Part shown: positions 37,378-45,681 of the stretch, piece after piece
How the letters are laid out: each line of letters begins with the position of its first letter
Numbering within the stretch: position 1 is the first letter of the stretch
Assembly: GCF_001592965.1 (NCBI RefSeq)
Contig: NZ_LRPC01000012.1
Location: forward strand, 611,903 to 675,902
Direction of reading: 5' to 3'
Length of the DNA: 64,000 nucleotides
Source: Roseivirga spongicola
Lineage (GTDB): Bacteria > Bacteroidota > Bacteroidia > Cytophagales > Cyclobacteriaceae
Translations under genes and position numbers: made by a program
The notes under the pieces: generated by a model
What the model saw: only the letters and a program-made list of their open reading frames with translations
Told to the model about the DNA's origin: nothing
Database searches by the model: none

Positions 37378-38184
37378 CTATGCTGTTGTTTTATCAGCTT
37401 TCAGTTCAACGGCTACAGCATAAGCAATTGCCAAAAGTGTTCCAGCTATGGCGATCCAACCGAGAATGTTTGTGCCATCTTTAAATATTAAGTAGTAAAG
37501 GGCTGCTCCTGAGCCTCCTCCAATGATTGGGCCTAAGATTGGAATCCACGAATAACTCCAGTTTGAACTACCTTTCCCACTGATTGGTAACAAGAAATGC
37601 GCAATCCTAGGGCCAAAATCTCTAGCTGGATTGATGGCGTAGCCTGTTGTTCCTCCCTGAGCCATTCCTATTAAAGTAATCAATCCGCCAACTACGAGAG
37701 GGTTGAGGCCCTCAGTAAACTCGTTGGCACCTATCATTAATAGGCCCATCATAAGGATCATAGTGCCCATTATTTCACTCACTAGGTTAGCGCTTTTTTG
37801 GTCTACTGCTCCCGCAGTACAGAAAACACCTAGCTTCGCTGCCTTATCTTCTGTTTTTCTCCAGTGGGGTAAATATTGAAGCCAAGTAAGTGTGGCGCCA
37901 AAAATGCCACCTAAAACTTGAGCTATAATATATCCTGGTACTAAGGTCCACTCTAATTCACCGGCTATTGCTAAAGATGTGGTAACCGCTGGGTTTATGT
38001 GCGCGCCACTAATACTGCCCACAGCGTAAATTCCAAAAGTAACAGAGAGGCCCCAGCCAATAGCGGTTACAATCCAGCCCGAACCTTTTGCATAAGAGAA
38101 ATTAAGGGTGGTGGCTGCATTTACACTATTGCCAAAATAAAGGAGAATTGCGGTGCCGATAAACTCAGCTAGGTAAACAGACAT
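37378..38184 (-). CDS. MIP family channel, aquaglyceroporin type
   Basis: A 268-residue protein with six membrane segments and two NPA boxes: SGAHINPAVTTSLA and GYAINPARDFGPR. The second box continues with RD, as in GlpF-type glycerol channels rather than water-only AqpZ (RS). It probably lets glycerol or other small polyols cross the inner membrane. No glycerol kinase or dehydrogenase gene is near. It is monocistronic and lies downstream of the SRP RNA on the same strand. Confidence 0.93.
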   Translation of the reverse strand: MSVYLAEFIGTAILLYFGNSVNAATTLNFSYAKGSGWIVTAIGWGLSVTFGIYAVGSISGAHINPAVTTSLAIAGELEWTLVPGYIIAQVLGGIFGATLTWLQYLPHWRKTEDKAAKLGVFCTAGAVDQKSANLVSEIMGTMILMMGLLMIGANEFTEGLNPLVVGGLITLIGMAQGGTTGYAINPARDFGPRIAHFLLPISGKGSSNWSYSWIPILGPIIGGGSGAALYYLIFKDGTNILGWIAIAGTLLAIAYAVAVELKADKTTA

Positions 38185-38224
38185 AAGAAAAAGTTTACCT
38201 TGATATTACAATAAAGAGGGGAAT

Positions 38225-38327
38225 AAAAAAAGGCATCAGGATGTCGCACCGCTACAACCGCCTACCCTTGCTCTGTTCCCAGCCTGGGGGAGTTCAGCAG
38301 GAGCTGGTCGCATCCCTCTGCCATTGG
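38225..38327 (-). ncRNA. ffs: Signal recognition particle RNA (small bacterial type)
   Basis: On the minus strand the segment holds the domain IV core: 5' CCCCCAGG, a CTG-GGAA-CAG tetraloop stem (38282-38273), then AGCAAGGGTAGG. The symmetric internal loop residues (AGG before, AGCA after) match SRP RNA. The ends pair: GGCA with TGCC (38322-38319 / 38235-38232), and GGGATG with CATCCT. Seven T follow (38231-38225). A -7 box TACCTTTG lies at 38339-38332, which puts the RNA start near 38325. Length of the RNA is about 95 nt. It guides Ffh to nascent membrane proteins. Confidence 0.88.
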
Positions 38328-38331
38328 GGGG

Positions 38332-38339
38332 CAAAGGTA
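38332..38339 (-). promoter_or_regulatory. -7 promoter box of the SRP RNA
   Basis: TACCTTTG on the minus strand fits TAnnTTTG and is correctly spaced for transcription to start at the 5' end of the RNA. No clear -33 TTG was seen. Confidence 0.55.
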
Positions 38340-38381
38340 TTAAGAATTTATTAATGAGAAAACGGTTATTGAAAAAAGAAT

Positions 38382-38405
38382 AAAATACCGAGAATTAGGT
38401 ATTTT
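38382..38405. promoter_or_regulatory. Inverted repeat upstream of the Asp/Pro-rich peptide gene
   Basis: AAAATACC (38382-38389) and GGTATTTT (38398-38405) form an 8-bp perfect stem with an 8-nt loop. It lies between the SRP promoter and the peptide gene at 38530. The rest of 38340-38529 shows no gene. Confidence 0.4.
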
Positions 38406-38529
38406 CATGAATCGGAAATAAAGGTTTTTTTGTCTTAAACCTCACACGATACTCAACCAAAGAGCATGGACGGTACTTTTGGATTGGCAACCTCCTTTGA
38501 AGGATTTCTTTAACTAAAACAACAGTCCG

Positions 38530-38706
38530 ATGTTAAAACAACTCAACACTTCAGAAAGAGTGCTTTTTAAGAGTCTTAATTTCAATTTTGTAAGTAGAAT
38601 GCCAAATCCAGATGATCCTGTTGATCCAGACGACCCGGGAAATCCTGATCCTGATGAAGATGGAGCAGTAGAAACAAATACCCCTCCTCCTGGCAGTGGT
38701 ACTTAG
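38530..38706 (+). CDS. 58-residue Asp/Pro-rich small protein
   Basis: The frame starts at ATG 38530 and ends with TAG 38704-38706. The N-terminal half is basic and amphipathic (MLKQLNTSERVLFKSLNFNF), with no classical signal. The second half is dominated by Asp, Pro and Gly (PNPDDPVDPDDPGNPDPDED) and ends with TNTPPPGSGT. No Cys, Trp or His is present. Only 18 bp separate it from the histidine kinase gene, so it probably shares the transcript with that two-component pair. I recognise no family. It might be a short secreted or signalling peptide. Confidence 0.6.
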   Translation: MLKQLNTSERVLFKSLNFNFVSRMPNPDDPVDPDDPGNPDPDEDGAVETNTPPPGSGT

Positions 38707-38724
38707 TTCTGTTATTTTTGAGCC

Positions 38725-40518
38725 ATGAATTCAAGAAACTATTTCCTCTTCTTAGTGCTGCTTTTGTTTTCTGTTGATGCACATGCTTGGCAGGATGATG
38801 AACGTACTGCACAAGAAGAGGAATGGCTGAGGCTTATAAGGAAAGCGGATGAATACAGTACCGCAGCTAAGTACGATTCGGCACTTATTATTTCCCAAAA
38901 TATCGCTCTAGCAGCAGAAAGAGAATCGAATTATGAGTTTATTACTCGCGCCTATTTTACCATGGCTGGTGTTCATTATAGAATTAATAAAATGGATTTG
39001 GCCTCTGAGGTATATCAAAAGGCAAGAAGAACAGCAGAACTATGGGGGAATAAGAGTTTTGTGGCTCGTGCAGATTTAGCAAAAGGGATTGTTTATGACA
39101 ACCTTGCTGGATCAGCCTTAGATAGAAATAGTGAAAATTATGACAGCATTAAGGCCTTTGCTTTTCTAGATTCGGCTCTCATTTTTTACGATAAATCAAG
39201 AAAATATTATCAAGAAAACACACCAGATAACTACTTGATGTTGGCTACAGTAGCTAATAATTACGCTGCCAATTATGATTTTAGGAAGGAGTATTTAAAG
39301 TCTATTGAAGAGCGAAGACAAACGATTAAATTATACAGACAAGCAGGCTATGCCACTTATGAAATAGATAATATTAAGGCCTTAGGGGAAACCTATCTGT
39401 TTCAGTATGAAGCAAACCTGAGTTATCTAGATAGTGCTCAAAAATATCTAACGGAAGCGCTTGTTCTCGGTACAGAAAAGGAAATGACCGAGGTTGCTTT
39501 GGCGGCAAGTGAGAAGTTAGCGAGAATCAATCAGTATGTTGGTGATGAGAAGAATTCTAACCTTTATAGGATAAATGTTGATTCTCTATTAGAAGAAATT
39601 TACTCCCGAAACTATGACGATAAGGTGTTAGAGCTAAGGGCGCAGTATCAAACAGCTTCGGCAGAGCTAGAAGCAGAACAAGCGAAAAGTAGAGCGTTAT
39701 CTTTAGAGAGGGATAGAAGAGTCACGTTTATTGTGGCGGCTGCAATTTTGGTTATTCTTTTTATTTGGCTTTACCTGCTAGATCAGAAGAGGAAGAACAT
39801 TAAAGCTATTGCAGCTAAAAACGATGAGCTTAATAAACAGCGCATAGATGAATTGCTCCAAGAACAAGAGATCGCTTCACTTCAGGGTGTTTTAGAAGGA
39901 CAGGAACAGGAAAGAAAGCGTGTGGCTATAGACTTGCACGATAGATTAGGGGGAATTCTTTCTATGGTAAAACTCCATTTCAGTGCTGTAGAAGAGAAGC
40001 TACCAGAAGATAATCCTGAAAAGAAGAAATTTCTTACCGCTAGTGAACTTCTCGATTTAGCGGCAGGGGAAGTTAGAAACATCTCTCACAACCTACTTTC
40101 TGGAGTGTTGGCCAAATTTGGACTTTTACCAGCTTTAAAGGATTTAACTGATCGAATTAATGAGTCTGGTGAGATTAAACTCAACCTAATTCACCATAAT
40201 GTGGAGAATGCACTAGACGGTGAGCAAGAGTTACAGCTGTACCGCATAGTTCAAGAGTTGATCAGCAATATTCTAAAACACGCTGATGCTAAAGAGGCTA
40301 CTATTCAATTGATCCGAAATAAAGATGAGAAGATAGTTAATTTAATTGTAGAGGATGATGGCAAAGGCTTCGATCCTTCAACGCCTTCACCCTCTAGTGG
40401 AATTGGGCTTAGCAACCTAAAGGTTAGAGTAAATAAACTCCAGGGAAGCTTTCATATAGACTCAGGAAAAGGCGTGGGAACATCGGTTTCAGTAAACATA
40501 CCAGTAGAAAATGATTAG
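38725..40518 (+). CDS. NarL-type sensor histidine kinase with periplasmic TPR sensor
   Basis: A 597-residue protein: a signal sequence (1-22), periplasmic TPR-like helical repeats (about 30-300), one membrane segment (about 333-352, VTFIVAAAILVILFIWLYLL), a short coiled coil, a HisKA_3 domain with ERKRVAIDLHDRLGGILSM (phospho-acceptor His405), and an ATPase domain (QELISNILKHADAKEATI, EDDGKGFD, GIGLSNLKVRV). It phosphorylates the response regulator encoded next, with which it overlaps by 8 bases. The sensor design is typical of Bacteroidota. It is preceded by a small Asp/Pro-rich peptide gene. Confidence 0.93.
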   Translation: MNSRNYFLFLVLLLFSVDAHAWQDDERTAQEEEWLRLIRKADEYSTAAKYDSALIISQNIALAAERESNYEFITRAYFTMAGVHYRINKMDLASEVYQKARRTAELWGNKSFVARADLAKGIVYDNLAGSALDRNSENYDSIKAFAFLDSALIFYDKSRKYYQENTPDNYLMLATVANNYAANYDFRKEYLKSIEERRQTIKLYRQAGYATYEIDNIKALGETYLFQYEANLSYLDSAQKYLTEALVLGTEKEMTEVALAASEKLARINQYVGDEKNSNLYRINVDSLLEEIYSRNYDDKVLELRAQYQTASAELEAEQAKSRALSLERDRRVTFIVAAAILVILFIWLYLLDQKRKNIKAIAAKNDELNKQRIDELLQEQEIASLQGVLEGQEQERKRVAIDLHDRLGGILSMVKLHFSAVEEKLPEDNPEKKKFLTASELLDLAAGEVRNISHNLLSGVLAKFGLLPALKDLTDRINESGEIKLNLIHHNVENALDGEQELQLYRIVQELISNILKHADAKEATIQLIRNKDEKIVNLIVEDDGKGFDPSTPSPSSGIGLSNLKVRVNKLQGSFHIDSGKGVGTSVSVNIPVEND

Positions 40519-41140
40519 GATTTTTATAGTTGACGATCATCAAGTTGTGATTGATGGTATTTCTTCTATTCTCTCAGAGGTTGAAGAAATAAAGATTATT
40601 GGCAGTGCTCTGAATGGTTTGGAGGCGCTTAGAAAGTTGGAAACAGAGTCTCCAGATGTACTTCTTTTAGATATCAATATGCCAGAAATGGACGGTATTC
40701 AGTTGGTTCGAGCGCTTAAGGAAAAAGGGAGGACGCTAAACACGCTAGTTCTCACTATGCACAACAACCCTCAGTTTACTAAAGAACTAATTGCCGAAGG
40801 AGTTCAGGGTTGTGTGTTAAAAAATGCAGGTAAGAAGGATCTTATCTTGGCGATTACTGAAGTGAACAATGGAGGGTCCTTCTATTCAGAAGCCGTAACA
40901 GATTCACTAAAAGAGAGCCTGGATAAAACTCAAGAGGCAATTGATGAGGTGCAATTAACTAAACGAGAAGTAGAAATAGTAAAGCTCATAGCCCTTGAAA
41001 ACACTACCAATGAAATAGCGGAGAAACTTTCGATTAGTGCTTATACGGTAGATACACACCGAAAGAATATCATCAATAAGTTGGGGGTAAAGAACCTAGC
41101 TGGCCTAGTGCGTTTCGCTTTTGAAAAGAATCTTTTATAA
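40511..41140 (+). CDS. NarL/FixJ family response regulator
   Basis: A 209-residue protein: receiver domain with FIVDDHQVVIDGI, phospho-acceptor Asp54 in VLLLDINMPEMDG and KNAGKKDL; then a LuxR-type helix-turn-helix (LTKREVEIVKLIALENTTNE, then KLSISAYTVDTHRKNIINKL). It overlaps the cognate kinase gene by 8 bases. It resembles the second regulator in the window (59811-60464), including the GVKNLAGLVRFAFEK end. Target genes are unknown; the small peptide gene upstream is a natural candidate. Confidence 0.94.
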   Translation: MIRIFIVDDHQVVIDGISSILSEVEEIKIIGSALNGLEALRKLETESPDVLLLDINMPEMDGIQLVRALKEKGRTLNTLVLTMHNNPQFTKELIAEGVQGCVLKNAGKKDLILAITEVNNGGSFYSEAVTDSLKESLDKTQEAIDEVQLTKREVEIVKLIALENTTNEIAEKLSISAYTVDTHRKNIINKLGVKNLAGLVRFAFEKNLL

Positions 41141-41144
41141 CCGT

Positions 41145-41165
41145 CTGACCACTAGCTGTGGTCAG
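41145..41165 (+). terminator. Weak hairpin after the response regulator gene
   Basis: CTGACCAC (41145-41152) and GTGGTCAG (41158-41165) form an 8-bp stem with loop TAGCT just after the stop codon. No T tract follows, so it is at best a weak or 3'-protecting hairpin. Confidence 0.4.
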
Positions 41166-41187
41166 ATAGTTAGCAATAGAAGTAGCG

Positions 41188-41442
41188 CTAATCTTCTCTA
41201 GTGAAGAAGTCTTTTTTCATGTAAAGCTGAAACTCCAACGGGCTGCTTTCTTTGAACTCATCTACTTCTAGATCTTCATAGATGTCTTCGTCAAACTGGA
41301 TGTCAGTTTTTTCAATTCTTCCGTCAGGGTGAATGATTAATTCTGTCCCTGAAAAGTCAATAGGGTTAACAGAAACAAGTACCTGATAATCGTCAAATAC
41401 GCGTTTAAAATATTTAAATACAATAGCGTCTTTCTTTCCCAT
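41188..41442 (-). CDS. Uncharacterised small acidic protein
   Basis: I do not recognise this 84-residue protein. It begins MGKKDAIVFKYFKRVFDDYQ and has a very acidic middle (IQFDEDIYEDLEVDEFKESS) and no signal or membrane segment. Its ATG overlaps the TAA of the upstream broken gene by one base (TAATG), so it belongs to the hemF-PAP2 transcript. Even codon use over its length supports a real gene. Confidence 0.65.
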   Translation of the reverse strand: MGKKDAIVFKYFKRVFDDYQVLVSVNPIDFSGTELIIHPDGRIEKTDIQFDEDIYEDLEVDEFKESSPLEFQLYMKKDFFTRED

Positions 41443-41966
41443 TAGTTTTTAATTAGTGTGGCCTTTTGAACAACCCGCACTGGTTGAGTAACTACTGATG
41501 GAGTGTTTTCGTTCGAACCCCCGCTTTCTAGTAGTTTATTATTCTGTGAGCTAATAGCCGAAAATTGAATTTGGTTATCATTAAGCTCATACCTCAGTAG
41601 TAGCTCCGAATTGTTCAGTCCAAACCAGCTATATAACCCTTCATTTATGTAGCTCAAGTAAAGTCTAATACCGTTAAGCTCATCTAAAATTAGTTGATTT
41701 CGATCTTCAGGGTTGCTAAGAACTCTGTAATCTCTTATGTCTGCATTGGCTCCTTCACCGTAGGTAATCTACCATTGATAGGTGCTGTCAGAAAGTGGTT
41801 TTATTTCTAACCGCATATGCACTTTTTGAGATAGACCTTTTTCGTTGTAAATACTCACTTCTCCAGAAAAATTGCCGTGCCAATCCTCAGATAATTGAGC
41901 AAGCGCTGAGTTAGTGCTTATAATACATAGTATGGCAGTAAAGACTAGTGGTTTTATAAACCTCAT
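41442..41966 (-). pseudogene. Exported protein gene interrupted by one in-frame TAG
   Basis: The frame starts at ATG 41966 with a signal peptide (MRFIKPLVFTAILCIISTNS, cleavage after ALAQ) and reads to STYQW. A TAG stop at 41771-41769 comes next, after which the same frame continues without any other stop (ITYGEGANADIRDYRVLSNP ...) to a TAA at 41444-41442. The second half also has sensible strands (NEGLYSWFGLNNSELLLRYE). The whole would be about 173 residues, a periplasmic beta protein similar in layout to Bacteroidota secreted proteins of unknown function. The likely cause is one base change, for example TGG to TAG. Sequencing error or readthrough is also possible. Confidence 0.75.
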
Positions 41967-42514
41967 GACTTCAGTCTTTTTAGCACAAAATGAACAACAT
42001 AGCCACTGAAGATGCCAATCAATGCTCCAGTCAAAATGTCTCCAGGAAAATGCACGCCTAAATAGACCCGAGAGTAAGCAACTAAAGAAGCCCAAACAAA
42101 AAGCAACCAGACATGCTTCAGGCTATCTCTTAATAATAGCCAGCCAAACATGGCAACTGCAAAAGAGTTGCTAGCGTGGCTCGATGCAAATCCGAATCTG
42201 CCACCGCACCCTTTGAGAAGATGAACTGTGCCTTCCAATTCGGGGTCGTAACAAGGTCTAAGCCTTTCCACCCATGGTTTTAATAAACCAGAGGCTATTT
42301 GGTCGCTAATAAGAATCAGAATTACTATACCAATTATAATTTGCCACCATCTGAATCCAGACTTTTTAATCATCCGGTATAATAGCAATGCATAGAAAGG
42401 TATCCATACATATTTATCGCTGATCCATGGCATGAGCCAATCAAAAAAACTGTTATGCTGACCGTTAAGGAATTGAAAAAGCGCCTTGTCCCAAATTTCA
42501 AGTTGTTCTATCAT
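41963..42514 (-). CDS. PAP2 family phosphatase
   Basis: A 183-residue membrane protein with the three phosphatase motifs: KPWVERLRPC, GFASSHASNSFAVAM and SRVYLGVHFPGD. Five or six membrane segments are seen. It acts on lipid phosphates, for example undecaprenyl diphosphate or phosphatidate, at the inner membrane. Its start overlaps the hemF stop by 4 bases (ATGA), and its own stop overlaps the start of the broken gene, so it is the second gene of a four-gene unit. Confidence 0.92.
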   Translation of the reverse strand: MIEQLEIWDKALFQFLNGQHNSFFDWLMPWISDKYVWIPFYALLLYRMIKKSGFRWWQIIIGIVILILISDQIASGLLKPWVERLRPCYDPELEGTVHLLKGCGGRFGFASSHASNSFAVAMFGWLLLRDSLKHVWLLFVWASLVAYSRVYLGVHFPGDILTGALIGIFSGYVVHFVLKRLKS

Positions 42515-43413
42515 TCCACCCAGTTAATACCTTTTTTTAGCATGCTTAAAGTTTTGGCTTCTAGGGAGTTTGCTGTTGGTTGGTAGTTGTACTCCCAGCC
42601 AGCCATTGGAGGTAAGCTCATAAGAATGGATTCAGTTCGGCCATCTGTTTCTAAGCCAAACTTAGTTCCTCTGTCTAGCACTAGGTTAAATTCCACATAC
42701 CTTCCACGCCTGTTCATTTGCCAATCTTTTTCGCGTTTACCGTATGTCTTCACTGAGTTCTTGGTCATGAAATGAGTGTATATAGGTGCGAATATTAACC
42801 CCACATCTTTCACAAAATTGAAAATGTCTTCTTTGCTTTTGTTCTTGTCTTCCGAAAGGTGGTCGAAGAATATGCCGCCAATACCTCGAGTTTCTTTTCT
42901 ATGCTTAATGTAGAAGTAATTGTCTGCCCACGGTTTGAACTCCTTATAGTAGTCGGTATCATGCTTGTCGCAAACCGCTTTTAGTTTTTGGTGGAAGGTT
43001 CTAGCATCATCAGTATCTACATAATGCGGTGTCAGGTCAATTCCACCACCAAACCAATAGGTTCCATTAGACATTTCGAAGTATCTGATGTTCATATGTA
43101 TAATAGGTACCCAGGGGTTTTCTGGGTGAAGTACTATAGATACACCAGTGGCAAAGAAGTCGCCTTCAGTCAATCCGAAAGAACTCAATATTTTCTCCGG
43201 AGTTTTGCCGTGTACTTCCGAGAAGTTTACTCCACCTTTTTCTATGATATTACCAGCCCGAATAACTCTGCTTCGTCCACCGCCACCGCCAGGTCTTTGC
43301 CATTTATCTTCGATAAATTTTCCCTGACCATCTACTCTTTCGAGCTCTTTACAAATGTGGTCTTGAATGTTTTTAAAAACTGCAGATATGTCTTCTTTGT
43401 TGACTTGTGGCAT
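42511..43413 (-). CDS. hemF: Oxygen-dependent coproporphyrinogen III oxidase
   Basis: A 300-residue protein with the HemF pattern: WQRPGGGGGRSRVIRAGNII, GVSIVLHPENPWVPIIHMNI, YFEMSNGTYWFGGGIDLTPH, FKPWADNYFYIKHRKETRG and GRYVEFNLVLDRGTKFGLET. It converts coproporphyrinogen III to protoporphyrinogen IX with O2 in haem synthesis. Length is normal. It is the first gene of the unit hemF-PAP2-broken gene-84-residue protein. Confidence 0.97.
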   Translation of the reverse strand: MPQVNKEDISAVFKNIQDHICKELERVDGQGKFIEDKWQRPGGGGGRSRVIRAGNIIEKGGVNFSEVHGKTPEKILSSFGLTEGDFFATGVSIVLHPENPWVPIIHMNIRYFEMSNGTYWFGGGIDLTPHYVDTDDARTFHQKLKAVCDKHDTDYYKEFKPWADNYFYIKHRKETRGIGGIFFDHLSEDKNKSKEDIFNFVKDVGLIFAPIYTHFMTKNSVKTYGKREKDWQMNRRGRYVEFNLVLDRGTKFGLETDGRTESILMSLPPMAGWEYNYQPTANSLEAKTLSMLKKGINWVE

Positions 43414-43501
43414 GCTGCAAAATTAGCTTTTTAACTCTAAGTATAAAGCAACAATAGGGATTGTATGATGTAACCACGCGAGCAAAATACCAGTTAAACT
43501 A

Positions 43502-43527
43502 AAAAAACTAATGGTTGTTAGTTTTTT
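43502..43527. promoter_or_regulatory. AT-rich inverted repeat in the hemF-E1 divergent region
   Basis: AAAAAACTAA (43502-43511) and TTAGTTTTTT (43518-43527) are perfect 10-bp arms around TGGTTG. Both flanking genes are transcribed away from it, so a terminator role is unlikely and an operator or upstream element is more probable. Confidence 0.5.
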
Positions 43528-43550
43528 CTGATTTGGTTTGAATTATTGAC

Positions 43551-43558
43551 TAACTTTG
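43551..43558 (+). promoter_or_regulatory. -7 box of the 2-oxoacid dehydrogenase E1 gene
   Basis: TAACTTTG fits TAnnTTTG and lies 17 bp before the start ATG 43576. The best TTG (43533-43535) is only 15 bp upstream, shorter than usual. Confidence 0.45.
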
Positions 43559-43575
43559 AATAGAAATAAAGACTA

Positions 43576-45681
43576 ATGGATTTGACGCGAGAAGAGATTA
43601 AGAAAGAACAACAGTCCAAAAACATACAAGTCCCAAAAAATATTCTTGAAAAGGCTTACCGCCTCATGCAAACAGCTTATAATATGGCTGTTTTGTATGA
43701 TGAAAACCGTGCGGTATGTAGTAAATATGTTCACAGTACATCTCGTGGACATGAAGCTATTCAGCTAGCCGCGGCCTTTCAACTTCAAGAGTTCGATTTT
43801 GCTGCACCATACTATCGCGATGAATCTATTTTGCTCGGTATAGGCATGAAGCCTTACGAGTTAATGCTGCAGTTAATGGGTAAAAAGGACGATCCTTTCT
43901 CTGGGGGGAGAACCTATTACGGACACCCTTCTCTTAAGCGTGAGGGTTTCCCGACTATACCTCATCAAAGTTCGGCCACAGGAATGCAAGCCATTCCTGC
44001 CACAGGTATGGCACATGGAATTCACTACCTAGAGGGGCAAGGTCTTTTAGGTGGAAATAATAACCCCGTTGTCTTGTGTTCACTAGGTGACGGTTCTGTT
44101 ACCGAGGGTGAAGTATCTGAAGCCATGCAAATGGCCGTGTTGCATAAATTGCCAATTGTATACCTAATTCAGGATAACGATTGGGGAATTAGTGCCACAG
44201 GGAAAGAGATGAGGGCTATGGATGCGTATGAATTTGTAGCTGGATTTAAAGGAATGGAACGTATGCGAGTTGATGGTTCTGATTTTGTAGATTCTTACAA
44301 AGGAATGAGCCAAGCTTTTGAATACGTAAGAAAAAATAGAGGGCCAATTTTGGTTCATGCTAAAACGCCATTGCTTGGACACCACACATCAGGTGTAAGA
44401 AAAGAATGGTATCGAGGAAATCATGATTTAGATGAGCATCAGGTCAATGATCCGATACCGAAATTGAGAAAAGCATTGAAGTCGGCTAAGTTCAAAGAGG
44501 CCGATTTAGTTAAGCTTGAAGACGAAGCGAAGGCATTTGTACAGTCTGAATATGCCAGAGCATTGAATGCTGATGATCCAGACCCTTCAACTGTATTAAA
44601 TCACGAATTCGCTCCAACTCCTATAACTGAAGAAAAAGGTGAGAGAAAGCCTAGGGGTGCGGAAAAAGTGGTAATGGTTGATGCAGCTCTTCATGCAGTA
44701 GACGATATTTTAAAGAACTATCCAGAAGCTCTATTCTATGGTCAAGATGTAGGAGGTACGCTTGGAGGTGTTTTCCGAGAAGCGGCCACACTTGCGCAGA
44801 AATATGGTGATGGTAGGGTATTTAACACACCTATTCAGGAAGCATATATTGTTGGGTCAACAGCAGGAATGTCGGCAGTTGGTGCTAAGGCAATTGTTGA
44901 AATTCAGTTTGCAGATTATATCTGGCCTGGTATCAATCAGCTGGTAGAAGAGCTTTCCAAAAGCTGTTATTTGAGTGAAGGTAAGTTTCCAATTCAATCG
45001 CTAATTAGAGTGCCAATTGGTGCTTATGGCGGAGGAGGTCCTTATCACTCAGGTAGTGTGGAATCCACTTTGTTAAATATCAGAGGTATTAAAGTGGTAT
45101 ACCCTTCAAATGCTGCTGATATGAAAGGCCTGATTAAGGCAGCCTTTCACGACCCTAATCCGGTAGTGATGTTAGAGCATAAGGGGCTCTATTGGTCGAA
45201 AGTGCCTGGTACTGAATTGGCAAAAACGTTTGAGCCAGATTCTGAATACATTGTGCCTTTGGGTAAGGCTAGGGTAGATCAGGAGGCTAATGAGGAAGCT
45301 ATCGAAAATGGAGAATCTTGCTTGGTGATTACTTATGGTATGGGAGTTTACTGGGCGAAAGCAGCTAGTAAGAAGTTTGAAGGTAGAGTAGAAATACTAG
45401 ATCTGAGGACATTGAACCCTATAGATTGGGATGCTATAAAAGAGGCAGTCTCAAGACATAACAAAGCGCTAGTTCTAACCGAAGAACCATTGTTGAATTC
45501 ATTTGCAGAGTCATTGGCCGGTAGAATATCTCAACACTGTTTCGAAATATTAGATGCCCCCGTAATGGCTTATGGAGCAGAGAACCTTCCTGCAATTGCA
45601 CTCAATGTAGATTTGGAAAAGGCAATGCTTCCAACTCCTGAGAAGGTGGAGCAGCAGATAGAGACTTTATTGAATTACTAG
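43576..45681 (+). CDS. Fused alpha/beta 2-oxoacid dehydrogenase E1 (branched-chain type)
   Basis: A 701-residue fusion. Residues about 20-330 are E1 alpha, with the thiamine diphosphate site LGDGSVTEGEVSEAMQ and QDNDWGIS. Residues about 365-700 are E1 beta, with GQDVGGTLGGVFREAATLAQ, FNTPIQEAYIVGSTAGMSAV, PSNAADMKGLIKAAF and a C-terminal transketolase domain (VITYGMGVYWAKAASKKF, ILDLRTLNPIDWDAI). It decarboxylates branched-chain or related 2-oxoacids and passes the acyl group to E2. No E2 or E3 gene is adjacent. Its stop shares the CTAG palindrome with the convergent TamL gene. Confidence 0.93.
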   Translation: MDLTREEIKKEQQSKNIQVPKNILEKAYRLMQTAYNMAVLYDENRAVCSKYVHSTSRGHEAIQLAAAFQLQEFDFAAPYYRDESILLGIGMKPYELMLQLMGKKDDPFSGGRTYYGHPSLKREGFPTIPHQSSATGMQAIPATGMAHGIHYLEGQGLLGGNNNPVVLCSLGDGSVTEGEVSEAMQMAVLHKLPIVYLIQDNDWGISATGKEMRAMDAYEFVAGFKGMERMRVDGSDFVDSYKGMSQAFEYVRKNRGPILVHAKTPLLGHHTSGVRKEWYRGNHDLDEHQVNDPIPKLRKALKSAKFKEADLVKLEDEAKAFVQSEYARALNADDPDPSTVLNHEFAPTPITEEKGERKPRGAEKVVMVDAALHAVDDILKNYPEALFYGQDVGGTLGGVFREAATLAQKYGDGRVFNTPIQEAYIVGSTAGMSAVGAKAIVEIQFADYIWPGINQLVEELSKSCYLSEGKFPIQSLIRVPIGAYGGGGPYHSGSVESTLLNIRGIKVVYPSNAADMKGLIKAAFHDPNPVVMLEHKGLYWSKVPGTELAKTFEPDSEYIVPLGKARVDQEANEEAIENGESCLVITYGMGVYWAKAASKKFEGRVEILDLRTLNPIDWDAIKEAVSRHNKALVLTEEPLLNSFAESLAGRISQHCFEILDAPVMAYGAENLPAIALNVDLEKAMLPTPEKVEQQIETLLNY

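Noticed and set aside
41442..41657. Separate 71-residue gene
   Set aside because: It is the downstream half of the TAG-interrupted gene in the same frame.
41769..42095. Separate 108-residue gene overlapping PAP2
   Set aside because: The first 43 residues are an out-of-frame reading of the PAP2 gene; the true start is ATG 41966.
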